Part shown: positions 31,615 to 39,962 of the stretch, one piece after another | How positions within the stretch are numbered: position 1 is the first letter of the stretch | How the letters are laid out: every line of letters starts with the position of its first letter | Source: Mycobacterium sp. HUMS_12744610 | GTDB taxonomy: Bacteria > Actinomycetota > Actinomycetes > Mycobacteriales > Mycobacteriaceae | Length of the DNA stretch: 64,000 bases | Assembly (NCBI RefSeq): GCF_041206865.1 | Contig: NZ_JBGEDP010000001.1 | Span: 1,364,001-1,428,000, forward strand | Direction of reading: 5' to 3' | Position numbers and translations under genes: made by a program | Notes under the pieces: generated by a model | What the model saw: only the letters and a program-made list of their open reading frames with translations | Told to the model about the DNA's origin: nothing | The model's database searches: none

Positions 31615-32171
31615 TGCGGGTCGAGGAGCCCTCGGCAGGGGCGTTGTCGGAGCTCGGATATACGGTTGCTCCCATGGAGACGGGTGCGCAATTGGTGGTG
31701 GGCCGGGCGCTGGTGGTGGTGGTCGATGACCGCACCGCGCACGGCGACGAGGACCACAGCGGGCCGTTGGTCACCGAGTTGTTGACCGAGGCGGGGTTCG
31801 TCGTGGACGGAGTGGTGGCGGTCGAGGCCGACGAGGTCGAGATTCGCAATGCGCTCAACACCGCGGTGATCGGCGGGGTGGATCTGGTGGTCTCCGTCGG
31901 TGGCACCGGCGTCACGCCGCGCGATGTCGCACCGGAGGCCACCCGCGAGATTCTCGACCGGGAGATCCTCGGCATCGCCGAGGCGATCCGGGCTTCGGGC
32001 CTGTCCGCGGGGATCATCGACGCGGGGTTGTCCCGCGGTCTGGCTGGGGTGTCGGGAAGCACCCTGGTGGTCAACCTCGCCGGTTCCCGGTACGCGGTGC
32101 GCGACGGGATGGCGACGTTGAATCCGCTCGCCGCCCAGATCATCGGGCAGCTGTCGAGCCTGGAGATCTGA
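31614..32171 (+). CDS. moaB2: MoaB/Mog-type molybdopterin protein MoaB2
   Basis: MoaB/Mog-fold protein, proposed to adenylylate molybdopterin; in M. tuberculosis a MoaB2 role in binding SigE has been reported. The 185 residues carry ALVVVVDDRTAHGDEDHSGP, the core VVSVGGTGVTPRDVAPEATR and GSTLVVNLAGSRYAVRDGM. Starts at the last base of the pepD stop codon, so it belongs to the mprAB-pepD operon. Confidence 0.94.
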   Translation: MRVEEPSAGALSELGYTVAPMETGAQLVVGRALVVVVDDRTAHGDEDHSGPLVTELLTEAGFVVDGVVAVEADEVEIRNALNTAVIGGVDLVVSVGGTGVTPRDVAPEATREILDREILGIAEAIRASGLSAGIIDAGLSRGLAGVSGSTLVVNLAGSRYAVRDGMATLNPLAAQIIGQLSSLEI

Positions 32172-32188
32172 CCCCGCGCAGCCGCAGC

Positions 32189-32650
32189 TCAGTGCGATTC
32201 GGCGTCCGCGCGCGGTCCGTGGCTCGGGGGCGGCGTCTTGTCCACTGCACCGACGCGCTTGCCGGATGAGTCGCCGTTGGTCTGGGCCAGTAGGTCGCGG
32301 ATCTCTTTGAGCAGGACGACCTGCGCGTCTTCGGCCACCTCGACTTCACCACGTTTGCGCAGCGTCGTGTACGGCAGCACCACCAGGAAGTACACCACCG
32401 CCGCGATGATGACGAAGTTGATCGCGGCCGACAAGACGTTGTTGAGGTCGATGGCCTGGCCGCCACCGATGCCGATCCGCAGGATGCCGACGTTCGACTG
32501 CTGGTTGACGCCGATGCGGTTGATCAGCGGCTTGATGACGTTGTCGGTGAACTGCGTGACCAGCGCGGTGAACGCGGTACCGATGACCACCGCGGTAGAC
32601 AGGTCGATGATGTTGCCCCGGGAGAGAAACTCCTTGAACCCTTTGAGCAT
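32189..32650 (-). CDS. mscL: Large-conductance mechanosensitive channel MscL
   Basis: Pentameric channel that opens under membrane tension after osmotic down-shock. The 153 residues begin [20 protein letters not shown], with TM1 (about 15-43), a periplasmic loop, TM2 (about 68-89) and a cytoplasmic helical bundle ([20 protein letters not shown]). The start is at 32,650, with an AAAGGA ribosome site upstream. Confidence 0.97.
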   Translation of the reverse strand: MLKGFKEFLSRGNIIDLSTAVVIGTAFTALVTQFTDNVIKPLINRIGVNQQSNVGILRIGIGGGQAIDLNNVLSAAINFVIIAAVVYFLVVLPYTTLRKRGEVEVAEDAQVVLLKEIRDLLAQTNGDSSGKRVGAVDKTPPPSHGPRADAESH

Positions 32651-32716
32651 CGAGGTGTCCTTTCTGGGACTGGGCAGAGTTTGCTGCGGGTCACGCCCCG
32701 AGTCGTGGCCGGGCAC

Positions 32717-33385
32717 TCAGTGCAGGGTCAGGGTTACCGCCTGACCCAGCGTCGAACCCGCCACCGCGTTCGCCACGCGAGCCGGCAGCGCCACCAACAC
32801 TACGCGGTCGCCCTCGGTGGCCTGGGCTTTTCGACCGGCCGACACGAGGACCACGACGGCGTCGGTGGCCACCACCTTGCCGGCCGGCTGACCGGTCGCC
32901 GGCGAATCGGTGGCCGGCGCGGCGAGCACGTCGACGACGTCGCCGACGCGGACGAGGTCGAGGAGGGCCCCGTCGGCCAGGCGCAGCGGCACGATCCGCG
33001 CACCGGGGCCGGCAGTCGACTCGGCGAGCCGGCTGCCGAGCAACCGGACGTCGGTGAGCACTTCACCGCGGCGGGCCGGGCCCGCCAGCGTCGCACCGAC
33101 CACGGCGCCCAGGTCGGCAGCTGAACCGTCGGGAATGGTTGCACGCGAACGAGTTTCGAGTCGGACATCGTCGGCGCTCAGCGCGGTGCCGGGGGTGAGG
33201 TCATGCGCGGCGACGACGACCTCGGCGTGATCGCCGTCCGGGCCCGGCCGCAGCATCGCGATCCCGGCGAGCACGACGAGCCCGCCCGCGGCCACCCGCC
33301 GGGCCCGCACGGTGCGGGTCCAGTCCGGGCGCGACGACGCCGTCAGTCGGCGCCACAACGAAGGGTTGAGCGAAGCTCCCGCCAC
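32717..33385 (-). CDS. SAF-domain (CpaB/RcpC-like) membrane protein (Rv0990c-like)
   Basis: A 222-residue protein with a single TM segment (about 28-45) and a SAF/CpaB-like extracytoplasmic domain (VVVAAHDLTPGTALSADDVR, ARRGEVLTDVRLLGSRLAES, RVGDVVDVLAAPATD). CpaB proteins assist Flp-type pilus assembly; no pilus genes are here, so the role is unknown. GTG start at 33,385 (AGASLNPSLWRRL) matches the M. tuberculosis homologue. The stop lies 66 bases from the mscL start. Confidence 0.85.
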   Translation of the reverse strand: MAGASLNPSLWRRLTASSRPDWTRTVRARRVAAGGLVVLAGIAMLRPGPDGDHAEVVVAAHDLTPGTALSADDVRLETRSRATIPDGSAADLGAVVGATLAGPARRGEVLTDVRLLGSRLAESTAGPGARIVPLRLADGALLDLVRVGDVVDVLAAPATDSPATGQPAGKVVATDAVVVLVSAGRKAQATEGDRVVLVALPARVANAVAGSTLGQAVTLTLH

Positions 33386-33444
33386 GCCGCCACGGTAGGC
33401 GCCGGGGGCGCCGGCCGCGGGCGGGGTTGTGGATAACTGCTGAG

Positions 33445-33813
33445 CTAGCTCGACGCCGCCGCCGGGGACGGGGTGGAGCTGGAACTGGTGCCGGCCGATT
33501 TCTCGGCGGATCCGGACGCGGACTTCTCGCTCGAGCCCGAGCTCTCCGACGAGCCGCCACCCGAAGCGCCCGATGGGGCGGTGGAGCCGTTGGTGCCGCT
33601 GGATCCGTTGGCCCCGCCGGTCTTGGCCTTGCCCGACTCGCGGCTGTCGGTGCGGTAGAAGCCGCTGCCCTTGAACACGATGCCCACCGAGTTGAACCGC
33701 TTGCGCAGCCGACCGGAGCACTTCTCGCAGGTGGTCAGCGCGTCGTCGGTGAAGGCCTGCGTGATGTCGAAGCGGTCGCCGCACTCCGTGCACTCATAGG
33801 TGTAGGTCGGCAC
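33445..33813 (-). CDS. ruc: Redox-regulated chaperone Ruc (FmdB-type zinc ribbon, Rv0991c-like)
   Basis: M. tuberculosis Rv0991c has been reported as a zinc-binding, oxidation-activated holdase that works with DnaK. This homologue has 122 residues: the FmdB zinc ribbon MPTYTYECTECGDRFD with cysteines 8, 11, 29 and 32, then a long disordered Ser/Gly/Ala tail (about 65-122). All four cysteines are present. Upstream, at 33,856-33,882, is a CIRCE element, fitting heat-shock control by HrcA. Confidence 0.92.
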   Translation of the reverse strand: MPTYTYECTECGDRFDITQAFTDDALTTCEKCSGRLRKRFNSVGIVFKGSGFYRTDSRESGKAKTGGANGSSGTNGSTAPSGASGGGSSESSGSSEKSASGSAEKSAGTSSSSTPSPAAASS

Positions 33814-33855
33814 GTGAACCTCCGGGTCGGGGGCTTACAGGGTGGATAGAGCCTG

Positions 33856-33882
33856 TTAGCACTCTAGCGTTTCAAGTGCTAG
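33856..33882. promoter_or_regulatory. CIRCE element (HrcA operator) before ruc
   Basis: TTAGCACTC (33,856-33,864), nine spacer bases, then AAGTGCTAG (33,874-33,882). The CIRCE consensus is TTAGCACTC-N9-GAGTGCTAA, so the left arm is perfect and the right arm has two changes at its ends. It lies 43 bases upstream of the ruc ATG and 20 bases from the stop of the upstream gene. Confidence 0.88.
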
Positions 33883-33901
33883 AACCGCCACGTGGCCTGC
33901 T

Positions 33902-34498
33902 TCATTCCCCGGTGCCGGCCGCCAGGGCGATCACCCCGCGCCGTGGCGTGAGCGCGTGCGTCATCGCGACGTCGTGCGGCTCGGCGGGCAGCTCGTCGAG
34001 GAGCTCGTCGTCGCGCACCACGGCGATCAGGCGCGCCCGCGGGTCACGGGCCGGCAGCGAGCGGTCGTAGAACCCGGCGCCTCGGCCCAGCCGCACGCCC
34101 CGGCGGTCGACCGCGAGCGCCGGGACGATCACCAGCGCGGCCTCGGCCAGCGCGGAGGCCGGTAGCCGGGGTGGGAGGGGCTCGCGCAGCCCCCAGGGCC
34201 CGGCGGCCAGCGCGTCGGGCCGGTACTCGCCCCACTGCAACGGCATCGGGTCGCCGTCGGCGGCGGTGCGTGCCACCGGCAGCAGGACCCGCCCGGCGCG
34301 GCGGGCGAGCATGTCCAGCATCGCGACGGATCCGGGCTCGGTGCCCACCGGCACGTACGCGCAGACGGTGCCGGCGCACACCACGGGCTCCAGCGCCGCG
34401 CACAGCATGCGGGCCTCGGTGGTGCGAACGTTGTCGGGAACGTCGCGCCGCGCAGCCAGCAACCGCGCGCGCAGCGCGGTCTTGTCTACCCTCGCCAC
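33902..34498 (-). CDS. 5-formyltetrahydrofolate cyclo-ligase (Rv0992c-like)
   Basis: ATP-dependent recycling of 5-formyl-THF to 5,10-methenyl-THF. The 198 residues start MARVDKTALRARLLAARRDV and include YVPVGTEPGSVAML, MPLQWGEYRP, LVIVPALAVDRRGVRLGRGA and the nucleotide loop GFYDRSL, all characteristic of the family. The gene diverges from galU; the 76-base gap holds both promoters. Confidence 0.93.
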   Translation of the reverse strand: MARVDKTALRARLLAARRDVPDNVRTTEARMLCAALEPVVCAGTVCAYVPVGTEPGSVAMLDMLARRAGRVLLPVARTAADGDPMPLQWGEYRPDALAAGPWGLREPLPPRLPASALAEAALVIVPALAVDRRGVRLGRGAGFYDRSLPARDPRARLIAVVRDDELLDELPAEPHDVAMTHALTPRRGVIALAAGTGE

Positions 34499-34574
34499 GG
34501 GTCCACGATGACAGCCCGGCCGTTACCGCCGCCACGCCCCCTCGCATCGGCGGTGCGGGTTATGGTTGTGTGCG

Positions 34575-35486
34575 ATGTCACGAGCTGAAGTTCCCGTGCC
34601 TTACACGGCGATCGTCCCAGCGGCCGGCCTGGGTACGCGTTTCCTGCCGGCGACCAAGACGGTGCCCAAGGAGCTGCTGCCCGTCGTCGACACGCCGGGC
34701 ATCGAGCTGGTCGCCGAGGAGGCGGCCGCCGCCGGTGCCGAGCGTCTGGTGATCGTCACCTCCGAGGGCAAGGACGGTGTCGTCGCGCATTTCGTGCAGG
34801 ACCTGGTGCTCGAGGGCACCCTCGAGCAGCGCGGGAAGAAGGCGATGCTCGACAAGGTTCGGCGCGCACCACAACTGATCAAGGTGGAATCGGTCGTGCA
34901 GGCCCAGCCGCTGGGCCTCGGACACGCCATCGGCTGTGTGGAGCCCACCCTGGCCGCGGACGAGGACGCGGTGATGGTCCTGCTGCCCGACGACCTGGTG
35001 CTGCCGACCGGCGTCCTGGAGACGATGGCCAAGGTGCGCGCCGACTACGGCGGCACCGTGCTGTGCGCGATCGAGGTGGCCCCCGAGGAGATCAGTGCCT
35101 ACGGGGTCTTCGACGTGGATCCGGCCGCCGGCTCGGACAACCCCGACGTGCTGAAGGTCAAGGGCATGGTCGAAAAGCCCAAGGCCGAGGACGCCCCGTC
35201 GATGTACGCCGCGGCGGGCCGCTACGTGCTGGACCGCGCGATCTTCGACGCGCTGCGCCGCATCGACCGCGGGGCCGGCGGCGAGGTGCAGCTGACCGAT
35301 GCGGTCGCGCTGCTGATTTCGGAGGGCCACCCCGTCCACGTCGTCGTGCATCGTGGATCTCGACACGACTTGGGAAATCCCGGCGGCTACCTCAAAGCTG
35401 CGGTTGACTTTGCTTTGGATCGCGACGACTATGGCCCGGATCTGCGGCGATGGTTGGTGGCGCGGTTAGGCCTGACCGAGCGCTAG
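34575..35486 (+). CDS. galU: UTP-glucose-1-phosphate uridylyltransferase
   Basis: Makes UDP-glucose, the donor for many wall and capsule sugars. The 303 residues show PAAGLGTRFLPATKTVPKEL (nucleotide signature), LGLGHAIGCVEPTL, LLPDDLVLPTG, VEKPKAEDAPS and HRGSRHDLGNPGGYLKA. The ATG at 34,575 (MSRAEVPVPYTAIVPAAG) is preferred to an in-frame codon at 34,566 from comparison with the M. tuberculosis protein. Confidence 0.97.
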   Translation: MSRAEVPVPYTAIVPAAGLGTRFLPATKTVPKELLPVVDTPGIELVAEEAAAAGAERLVIVTSEGKDGVVAHFVQDLVLEGTLEQRGKKAMLDKVRRAPQLIKVESVVQAQPLGLGHAIGCVEPTLAADEDAVMVLLPDDLVLPTGVLETMAKVRADYGGTVLCAIEVAPEEISAYGVFDVDPAAGSDNPDVLKVKGMVEKPKAEDAPSMYAAAGRYVLDRAIFDALRRIDRGAGGEVQLTDAVALLISEGHPVHVVVHRGSRHDLGNPGGYLKAAVDFALDRDDYGPDLRRWLVARLGLTER

Positions 35487-35574
35487 CCCGGCGAAACCAT
35501 GCGGTCCCGGTGCACCGGGAGCCGCGTCACCGGGGATCGCGCCCGTCGGGGCTGGAGGGCAGAAAGGCGCGCTT

Positions 35575-36867
35575 GTGCGTTCTGTGGAGGAGCAGCAGGC
35601 CCGGATAACGGCCGCGGCGGTGGCCCCGCGGCCGATACGCGTCGCCATCGCCGAGGCGCAGGGCCTGATGTGCGCCGAGGAGGTGGTCACCGAGCGGCCC
35701 CTGCCCGGTTTCGATCAGGCCGCGATCGACGGCTACGCGGTGCGCAGCGTCGATGTGCTCGGCGTCGGCGAGGTCGGCAGTGACGAGCTCGACGGGATCT
35801 CGGGCGACGTCACCGAGGAGGCGGACCGGCGCGGCGGGCTGGTCCTGCCGGTGATGGGCACCATCGAGGCCGGTGCGCGCACGCCCAGCCGGCTGCAGCC
35901 CCGCCAGGCCGTCCGGGTGCACACCGGCGCGCCGCTGCCCACGCTGGCCGACGCGGTGCTGCCGCTGCGGTGGACCGACGGCGGGACGTCGAAGGTGCGG
36001 ATTCTGCGCGGGGCGCCCTCGGGTGCCTACGTGCGCCGCGCCGGCGACGACGTCCAGCCCGGTGACGTCGCCGTGCGCGCCGGGACGATCATCGGTGCGG
36101 CCCAGGTGGGCCTGCTGGCGGCGGTCGGCCGCGAACGGGTGCTGGTGCATCCGCGGCCGCGGCTGTCGGTGATGGCCGTCGGCGGGGAGCTGGTCGACAT
36201 CTCGCGCACCCCGGGCAACGGGCAGGTGTACGACGTCAACTCCTATGCGCTGGCGGCCGCGGGCCGCGACGCCGGCGCCGAGGTCAACCGGGTCGGCATC
36301 GTCAGCGGCGACCCCCGGGAGCTGCGCGACATCGTCGAGGGCCAGATCAATCGCTCGGAGGCCGTCGTCATCGCCGGCGCGGTCGGCGGCGCGGCCGCCG
36401 AGGCGGTGCGGACCGCGCTGTCCGAACTCGGCGAGATGGAGGTGGTCCGGGTCGCCATGCATCCCGGGTCGGTCCAGGGCTTCGGCCAGCTGGGCCGCGA
36501 GGGGGTCCCGACGTTTCTGCTGCCCGCCAACCCCGTCAGCGCGCTGGTGGTCTTCGAGGTGATGGTCCGGCCGCTGCTGCGGCTGTCCCTGGGCAAGCGC
36601 CAGCCGATGCGCCGGATCGTGCGTGCCCGCACCCTCTCGCCGATCACCTCGGTGGCCGGGCGCAAGGGCTACCTGCGCGGTCAGCTGATGCGCGACCAGG
36701 ACACCGGGGAGTACCTGGTGCAGGCGCTCGGCGGTGCTCCCGGCGCCTCGTCGCACCTGCTGGCCACGCTCGCCGAAGCGAACTGCCTGGTCGTCGTCCC
36801 CACCGGTGCCGAGCAGATCCGCACCGGCGAGCTCGTCGACGTCGCCTTCCTGGCGCAACGCGGCTGA
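35575..36867 (+). CDS. moeA1: Molybdopterin molybdenumtransferase
   Basis: Inserts molybdate into adenylylated molybdopterin. The 430 residues carry PLPGFDQAAIDGYAVRS, VMGTIEAGARTPSRLQPRQA, VRVHTGAPLPTLADAVLP, PRLSVMAVGGELVDISRTPG, GQVYDVNSYALAAAGRDAG and PAFLLPANPVSA-type (here PTFLLPANPVSALVVFEVM) motifs in the usual order. GTG start at 35,575. It forms a row with galU and rimJ, as in M. tuberculosis. Confidence 0.95.
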   Translation: MRSVEEQQARITAAAVAPRPIRVAIAEAQGLMCAEEVVTERPLPGFDQAAIDGYAVRSVDVLGVGEVGSDELDGISGDVTEEADRRGGLVLPVMGTIEAGARTPSRLQPRQAVRVHTGAPLPTLADAVLPLRWTDGGTSKVRILRGAPSGAYVRRAGDDVQPGDVAVRAGTIIGAAQVGLLAAVGRERVLVHPRPRLSVMAVGGELVDISRTPGNGQVYDVNSYALAAAGRDAGAEVNRVGIVSGDPRELRDIVEGQINRSEAVVIAGAVGGAAAEAVRTALSELGEMEVVRVAMHPGSVQGFGQLGREGVPTFLLPANPVSALVVFEVMVRPLLRLSLGKRQPMRRIVRARTLSPITSVAGRKGYLRGQLMRDQDTGEYLVQALGGAPGASSHLLATLAEANCLVVVPTGAEQIRTGELVDVAFLAQRG

Positions 36868-36875
36868 GGATTGCG

Positions 36876-37533
36876 ATGCGCGTGAACCTGTTGCGCTACA
36901 ACTCCCGTCACCCGGGTTGGCCCGTGGACGTCGGCCCGCTGCGGGTCCGCGCCGGCGTGGTCCGGTTGCGCCCGGTGCGCACGCGGGACGGCGCCCAGTG
37001 GAGTCGGGCGCGGCAGGCCGATCGTGCCCACCTGGAACCTTGGGAGCCCAGCGCGGAGGGTGATTGGGCGGTCCGGCATTCCGTCGCCGCCTGGCCGGCA
37101 TTGTGTTCGGGTCTGCGGGCGGAGGCCCGCAAGGGCCGCATGCTGCCCTACGTCATCGAGTTGGACGGGCGGTTCTGCGGTCAGCTGACCATCGGCAACG
37201 TCGTGCACGGGGCCCTGCGGTCGGCGTGGATCGGCTACTGGGTGTGCCGGTCGGCGACCGGCGGGGGAGTGGCGACCGCGGCGCTGGCGCTGGGACTCGA
37301 CCATTGCTTCGGTCCGGATGCTGCATCGCGTCGAGGCCACGGTGCGACCCGAGAACGCCGCCAGCCGTGCGGTGTTGGCGAAGGCTGGGTTCCGGGAAGA
37401 GGGCCTGCTGCTCCGATACCTCGAGGTCGACAAGGCGTGGCGAGACCACCTGCTGATGGCCATCACCGTCGAAGAGGTGTACGGCTCGGTGGCCTCGGCC
37501 CTGGTCCGCGCCGGCCGCGCCAGCTGGGTGTGA
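36876..37533 (+). pseudogene. rimJ: RimJ-type GNAT acetyltransferase, frameshifted
   Basis: N-acetyltransferase of the ribosomal-protein-alanine type. Frame one, from ATG 36,876, encodes the N-terminal two thirds (MRVNLLRYNSRHPGWPVDVG to LALGLDHCFGPD, including IGYWVCRSATGGGVATAALA, the acetyl-CoA loop). The last third (MLHRVEATVRPENAASRAVL to RAGRASWV) is in a different frame, 37,318-37,533. The break is at GGTCCGGATG, 37,311-37,320; the M. tuberculosis protein reads GPVMLHRVE through this point, so two bases are missing or one is extra. The product would lose its substrate-binding C-terminus. It may be a true pseudogene or a sequencing error. Confidence 0.85.
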
Positions 37534-37717
37534 CCGGGCGGCGGCCCGCGCCGCCAGCAACCCGACTGCCGACACGCGCTGTGACTGGCGCGACACGAGT
37601 GACGTTTGGTGCTTGTGAGAGCGAAATTACAGGTGTGTAATTGTGCTGGTCACTTGACCCGGCCGCGCTGGCCACCGACCGGCCTCGCGGGGATGGGAAC
37701 GAAGAGAGCAGGTCATC

Positions 37718-38785
37718 ATGCCAAGCATCCCGCAGTCGTTGTTGTGGATCTCGCTCGTGGTGCTGTGGCTGTTCGTCCTGGTTCCGATGCTGATCAGCAA
37801 ACGCGACGCGGTGCGCCGCACCAGCGACGTGGCCCTGGCGACGCGGGTGCTCAACGGCGACGCCGGTTCCCGGCTGCTCAAGCGCGGCGGCCCCGCCGCG
37901 GGCCACCGCAGCGATCCCGACTGGAAGCCGGAGCAAGAGCCGGCCGACGACGAGTTCATGGGTGCTGACCAGGACCTACACCGCAACCCGGACGCCGACC
38001 AGGACCCCGAGACCGACGAGCTGCAGCGCGCCCGGCCGGTCGTCGTCCAGGTCGCCACCACCGGGTCCGCCGAGCCCGACTATCTCGACGTCGACGTCAT
38101 CGAGGACTCCGGGGCCCTGCCCGCGGGAGCAAGCGCCGCGGCGACGGAACCGGCGCCCGTCGCCGTGGGCTCGGACGGCGCGCCGGAGGGGACCGACGCC
38201 GGCGCCGATGCGTCCGACGACGACGAAGCGGTGCGCGACGAGGAGGACCGCTACGACTATGTCGAGGACTCCTCCGGCCTCGAACCCGAGGCCGACGCCG
38301 GCGACGACGAGGACGAAACCCCGCGCCCGTCGGTCGCACCGGGCTCGCGGCGGCGCCGATTCGACTCCCGGAACGCCGCGGCGGTCAGCGCCCGCAAATA
38401 CGTCTTCCGCAAGCGGGTGCTGATGGCGATGGCGGTCGTCCTGGTCGGTTCGGCCACCGCGGCGTTCGAGCTGACCCCCAGCGCCTGGTGGATCTGTGGC
38501 AGCGCCACCACCGTGACGGTGCTCTACCTGGCGTATCTGCGCCGCCAGACCCGCATCGAGGAGAGGGTGCGGCGGCGCCGGATGCAGCGGATGGCTCGCG
38601 CGCGGCTCGGCGTGGAGAACGCTCACGACCGGGAGTACGACGTGGTGCCGTCCCGGCTGCGGCGCCCGGGCGCGGTGGTGCTCGAGATCGACGACGAGGA
38701 CCCGATCTTCGAACATCTTGACTACTCGGTGCCGGCGCGGAATTACGGCTGGTCCAGGGAATTGCCGCGCGCCGTCGGGCAGTAG
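37718..38785 (+). CDS. SepX/GlpR-like divisome membrane protein (Rv0996-like)
   Basis: A 355-residue protein with an N-terminal TM helix (about 5-25, SLLWISLVVLWLFVLVPML), then the conserved ISKRDAVRRTSDVALATRVL segment, a long acidic disordered middle (60-210) and a pair of TM helices at about 225-270. The C-terminus is basic and then acidic (RRRRMQRMARARLGVEN, DYDVVPSR-like). It corresponds to Rv0996; the Streptomyces relative SepX is a cell-division membrane protein. The role in mycobacteria is inferred. A GAGAGCAGG ribosome site precedes the ATG. Confidence 0.85.
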   Translation: MPSIPQSLLWISLVVLWLFVLVPMLISKRDAVRRTSDVALATRVLNGDAGSRLLKRGGPAAGHRSDPDWKPEQEPADDEFMGADQDLHRNPDADQDPETDELQRARPVVVQVATTGSAEPDYLDVDVIEDSGALPAGASAAATEPAPVAVGSDGAPEGTDAGADASDDDEAVRDEEDRYDYVEDSSGLEPEADAGDDEDETPRPSVAPGSRRRRFDSRNAAAVSARKYVFRKRVLMAMAVVLVGSATAAFELTPSAWWICGSATTVTVLYLAYLRRQTRIEERVRRRRMQRMARARLGVENAHDREYDVVPSRLRRPGAVVLEIDDEDPIFEHLDYSVPARNYGWSRELPRAVGQ

Positions 38786-38835
38786 TGCTCGCGGTTCGGC
38801 GGTTGGTGCCGCGCCTGGTAGCCTGCTATCGGTCA

Positions 38836-38908
38836 GGGGCTATGGCGCAGTTGGTAGCGCGACTCGTTCGCATCGAGTAGGTCAGGGGTTCGAATCCCCT
38901 TAGCTCCA
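38836..38908 (+). tRNA. tRNA-Ala (anticodon CGC)
   Basis: A 73-base cloverleaf. Acceptor GGGGCTA (38,836-38,842) pairs with TAGCTCC (38,901-38,907), with discriminator A. D arm is GCGC-AGTTGGTA-GCGC, anticodon stem ACTCG/CGAGT around TTCGCAT (CGC at 38,869-38,871), and T arm AGGGG-TTCGAAT-CCCCT. CCA is only partly encoded. The gene marks the end of the region syntenic with M. tuberculosis. Confidence 0.96.
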
Positions 38909-38928
38909 CAGAAATTGGTTTGACAGCG

Positions 38929-39906
38929 TTATTTGACTCGCTGCGCGCGCTGAAATGCCTCGCGTTCCACGGCCACCAGCGTGGTGTCCCCGATGGCCCG
39001 TACGGTGGCGATGCGCGGGACGTCGCGCAGGGTCGCCTGCTCGCCGAAGCCGTCCCCCGGGCCGAGGTCGCGCACCGTCCGCTCGCCCCTGAGCACCTGG
39101 GCGGCGCCGTCGAGGACGAGGTAGTAGGTCTGGGCGTAGTCACCCTCGCGGATGACGATCGCGCCGTCCGGGGCGGTCACCACGCGGGTGGTGTCGGCGA
39201 GCTCGCGGAGCTCATCGGCACCGATTCCGGTCAGGGGCTGCTGTGCCGCCAGCAGCTGGGCGACCGACCGGCCGCCCAGCGCGTCGTCGCGGTCCAGTTC
39301 CACCAGGCGTTCCTCCACCGGCGGGGCGGTGACCCCGCAAAGTCGGCCGGCGGCGCCGGGGTGGTTCGACAGGGCGCCGAGGAACTCGGCGCGATCGACG
39401 ACCACCAGGTCGAGATCCTGGCGCGCCGTCACGGTGAACAGGCGTGGCACGTCGTGGAGCAGGGCGATTTCGCCGAACGAGTCGCCGGGACCCAGCGTGC
39501 CCATCGGGCCGCCGTCGACGGTCACGTCGGCCTCACCCGCGGCGATCATGTAGAACCGGTCGCCGGGGTCGCCCTGGCGAATGACCTCGGCGCCCGCGGG
39601 CACCGCCAGACGGGCGGCGGCCCGCGCGAGCTGTTCGAGGGCGAGCGCCGGCAGCGGGGCCAGCACCGAGGTGGCCCGGATCACCGCAAGCTTGGCGGTG
39701 TCCTCGGCGCTGAGCACGTCGGCCAGACGCAATTGCGGCCACGCCAACGCCGTGATCAGGGCCGTCGCGGCGCCCACCATGATCAGGGTCGCCCCTCGAG
39801 CGCCTGCCGAGCGGCCAAGTGACGCAAGCGACTTCGCGGTTGCACCGGCAGTCCACCTGCCGGTCACGATCGCGCAATGATGTCCGCGACGGTCGGCGAG
39901 CGCCAC
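38929..39906 (-). CDS. Protein with two cyclic-nucleotide-binding domains and one TM segment (possible MFS-cNBD remnant)
   Basis: A 325-residue protein. A single hydrophobic helix (about 38-58, LIMVGAATALITALAWP) is followed by two cNMP-binding domains, about 78-190 and 205-322. Each has a phosphate-binding cassette: GDSFGEIALLHDVPRLFTV and GDGFGEQATLRDVPRIATV, with the phosphate-binding arginine kept. The layout looks like the C-terminus of the MFS-transporter/cNBD fusions found in actinobacteria, with the transporter missing; the short hydrophobic piece would be its last helix. It ends 20 bases from the tRNA. In M. tuberculosis this place holds Rv0998, a cAMP-gated acetyltransferase; no GNAT domain is seen here. 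Confidence 0.75.
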   Translation of the reverse strand: MALADRRGHHCAIVTGRWTAGATAKSLASLGRSAGARGATLIMVGAATALITALAWPQLRLADVLSAEDTAKLAVIRATSVLAPLPALALEQLARAAARLAVPAGAEVIRQGDPGDRFYMIAAGEADVTVDGGPMGTLGPGDSFGEIALLHDVPRLFTVTARQDLDLVVVDRAEFLGALSNHPGAAGRLCGVTAPPVEERLVELDRDDALGGRSVAQLLAAQQPLTGIGADELRELADTTRVVTAPDGAIVIREGDYAQTYYLVLDGAAQVLRGERTVRDLGPGDGFGEQATLRDVPRIATVRAIGDTTLVAVEREAFQRAQRVK

Positions 39907-39962
39907 GCGGCGTCAAAGTCTGGCAAAGCCCGCGAGAGGCGTTGTGCCGCTCGCGGAGTCGG

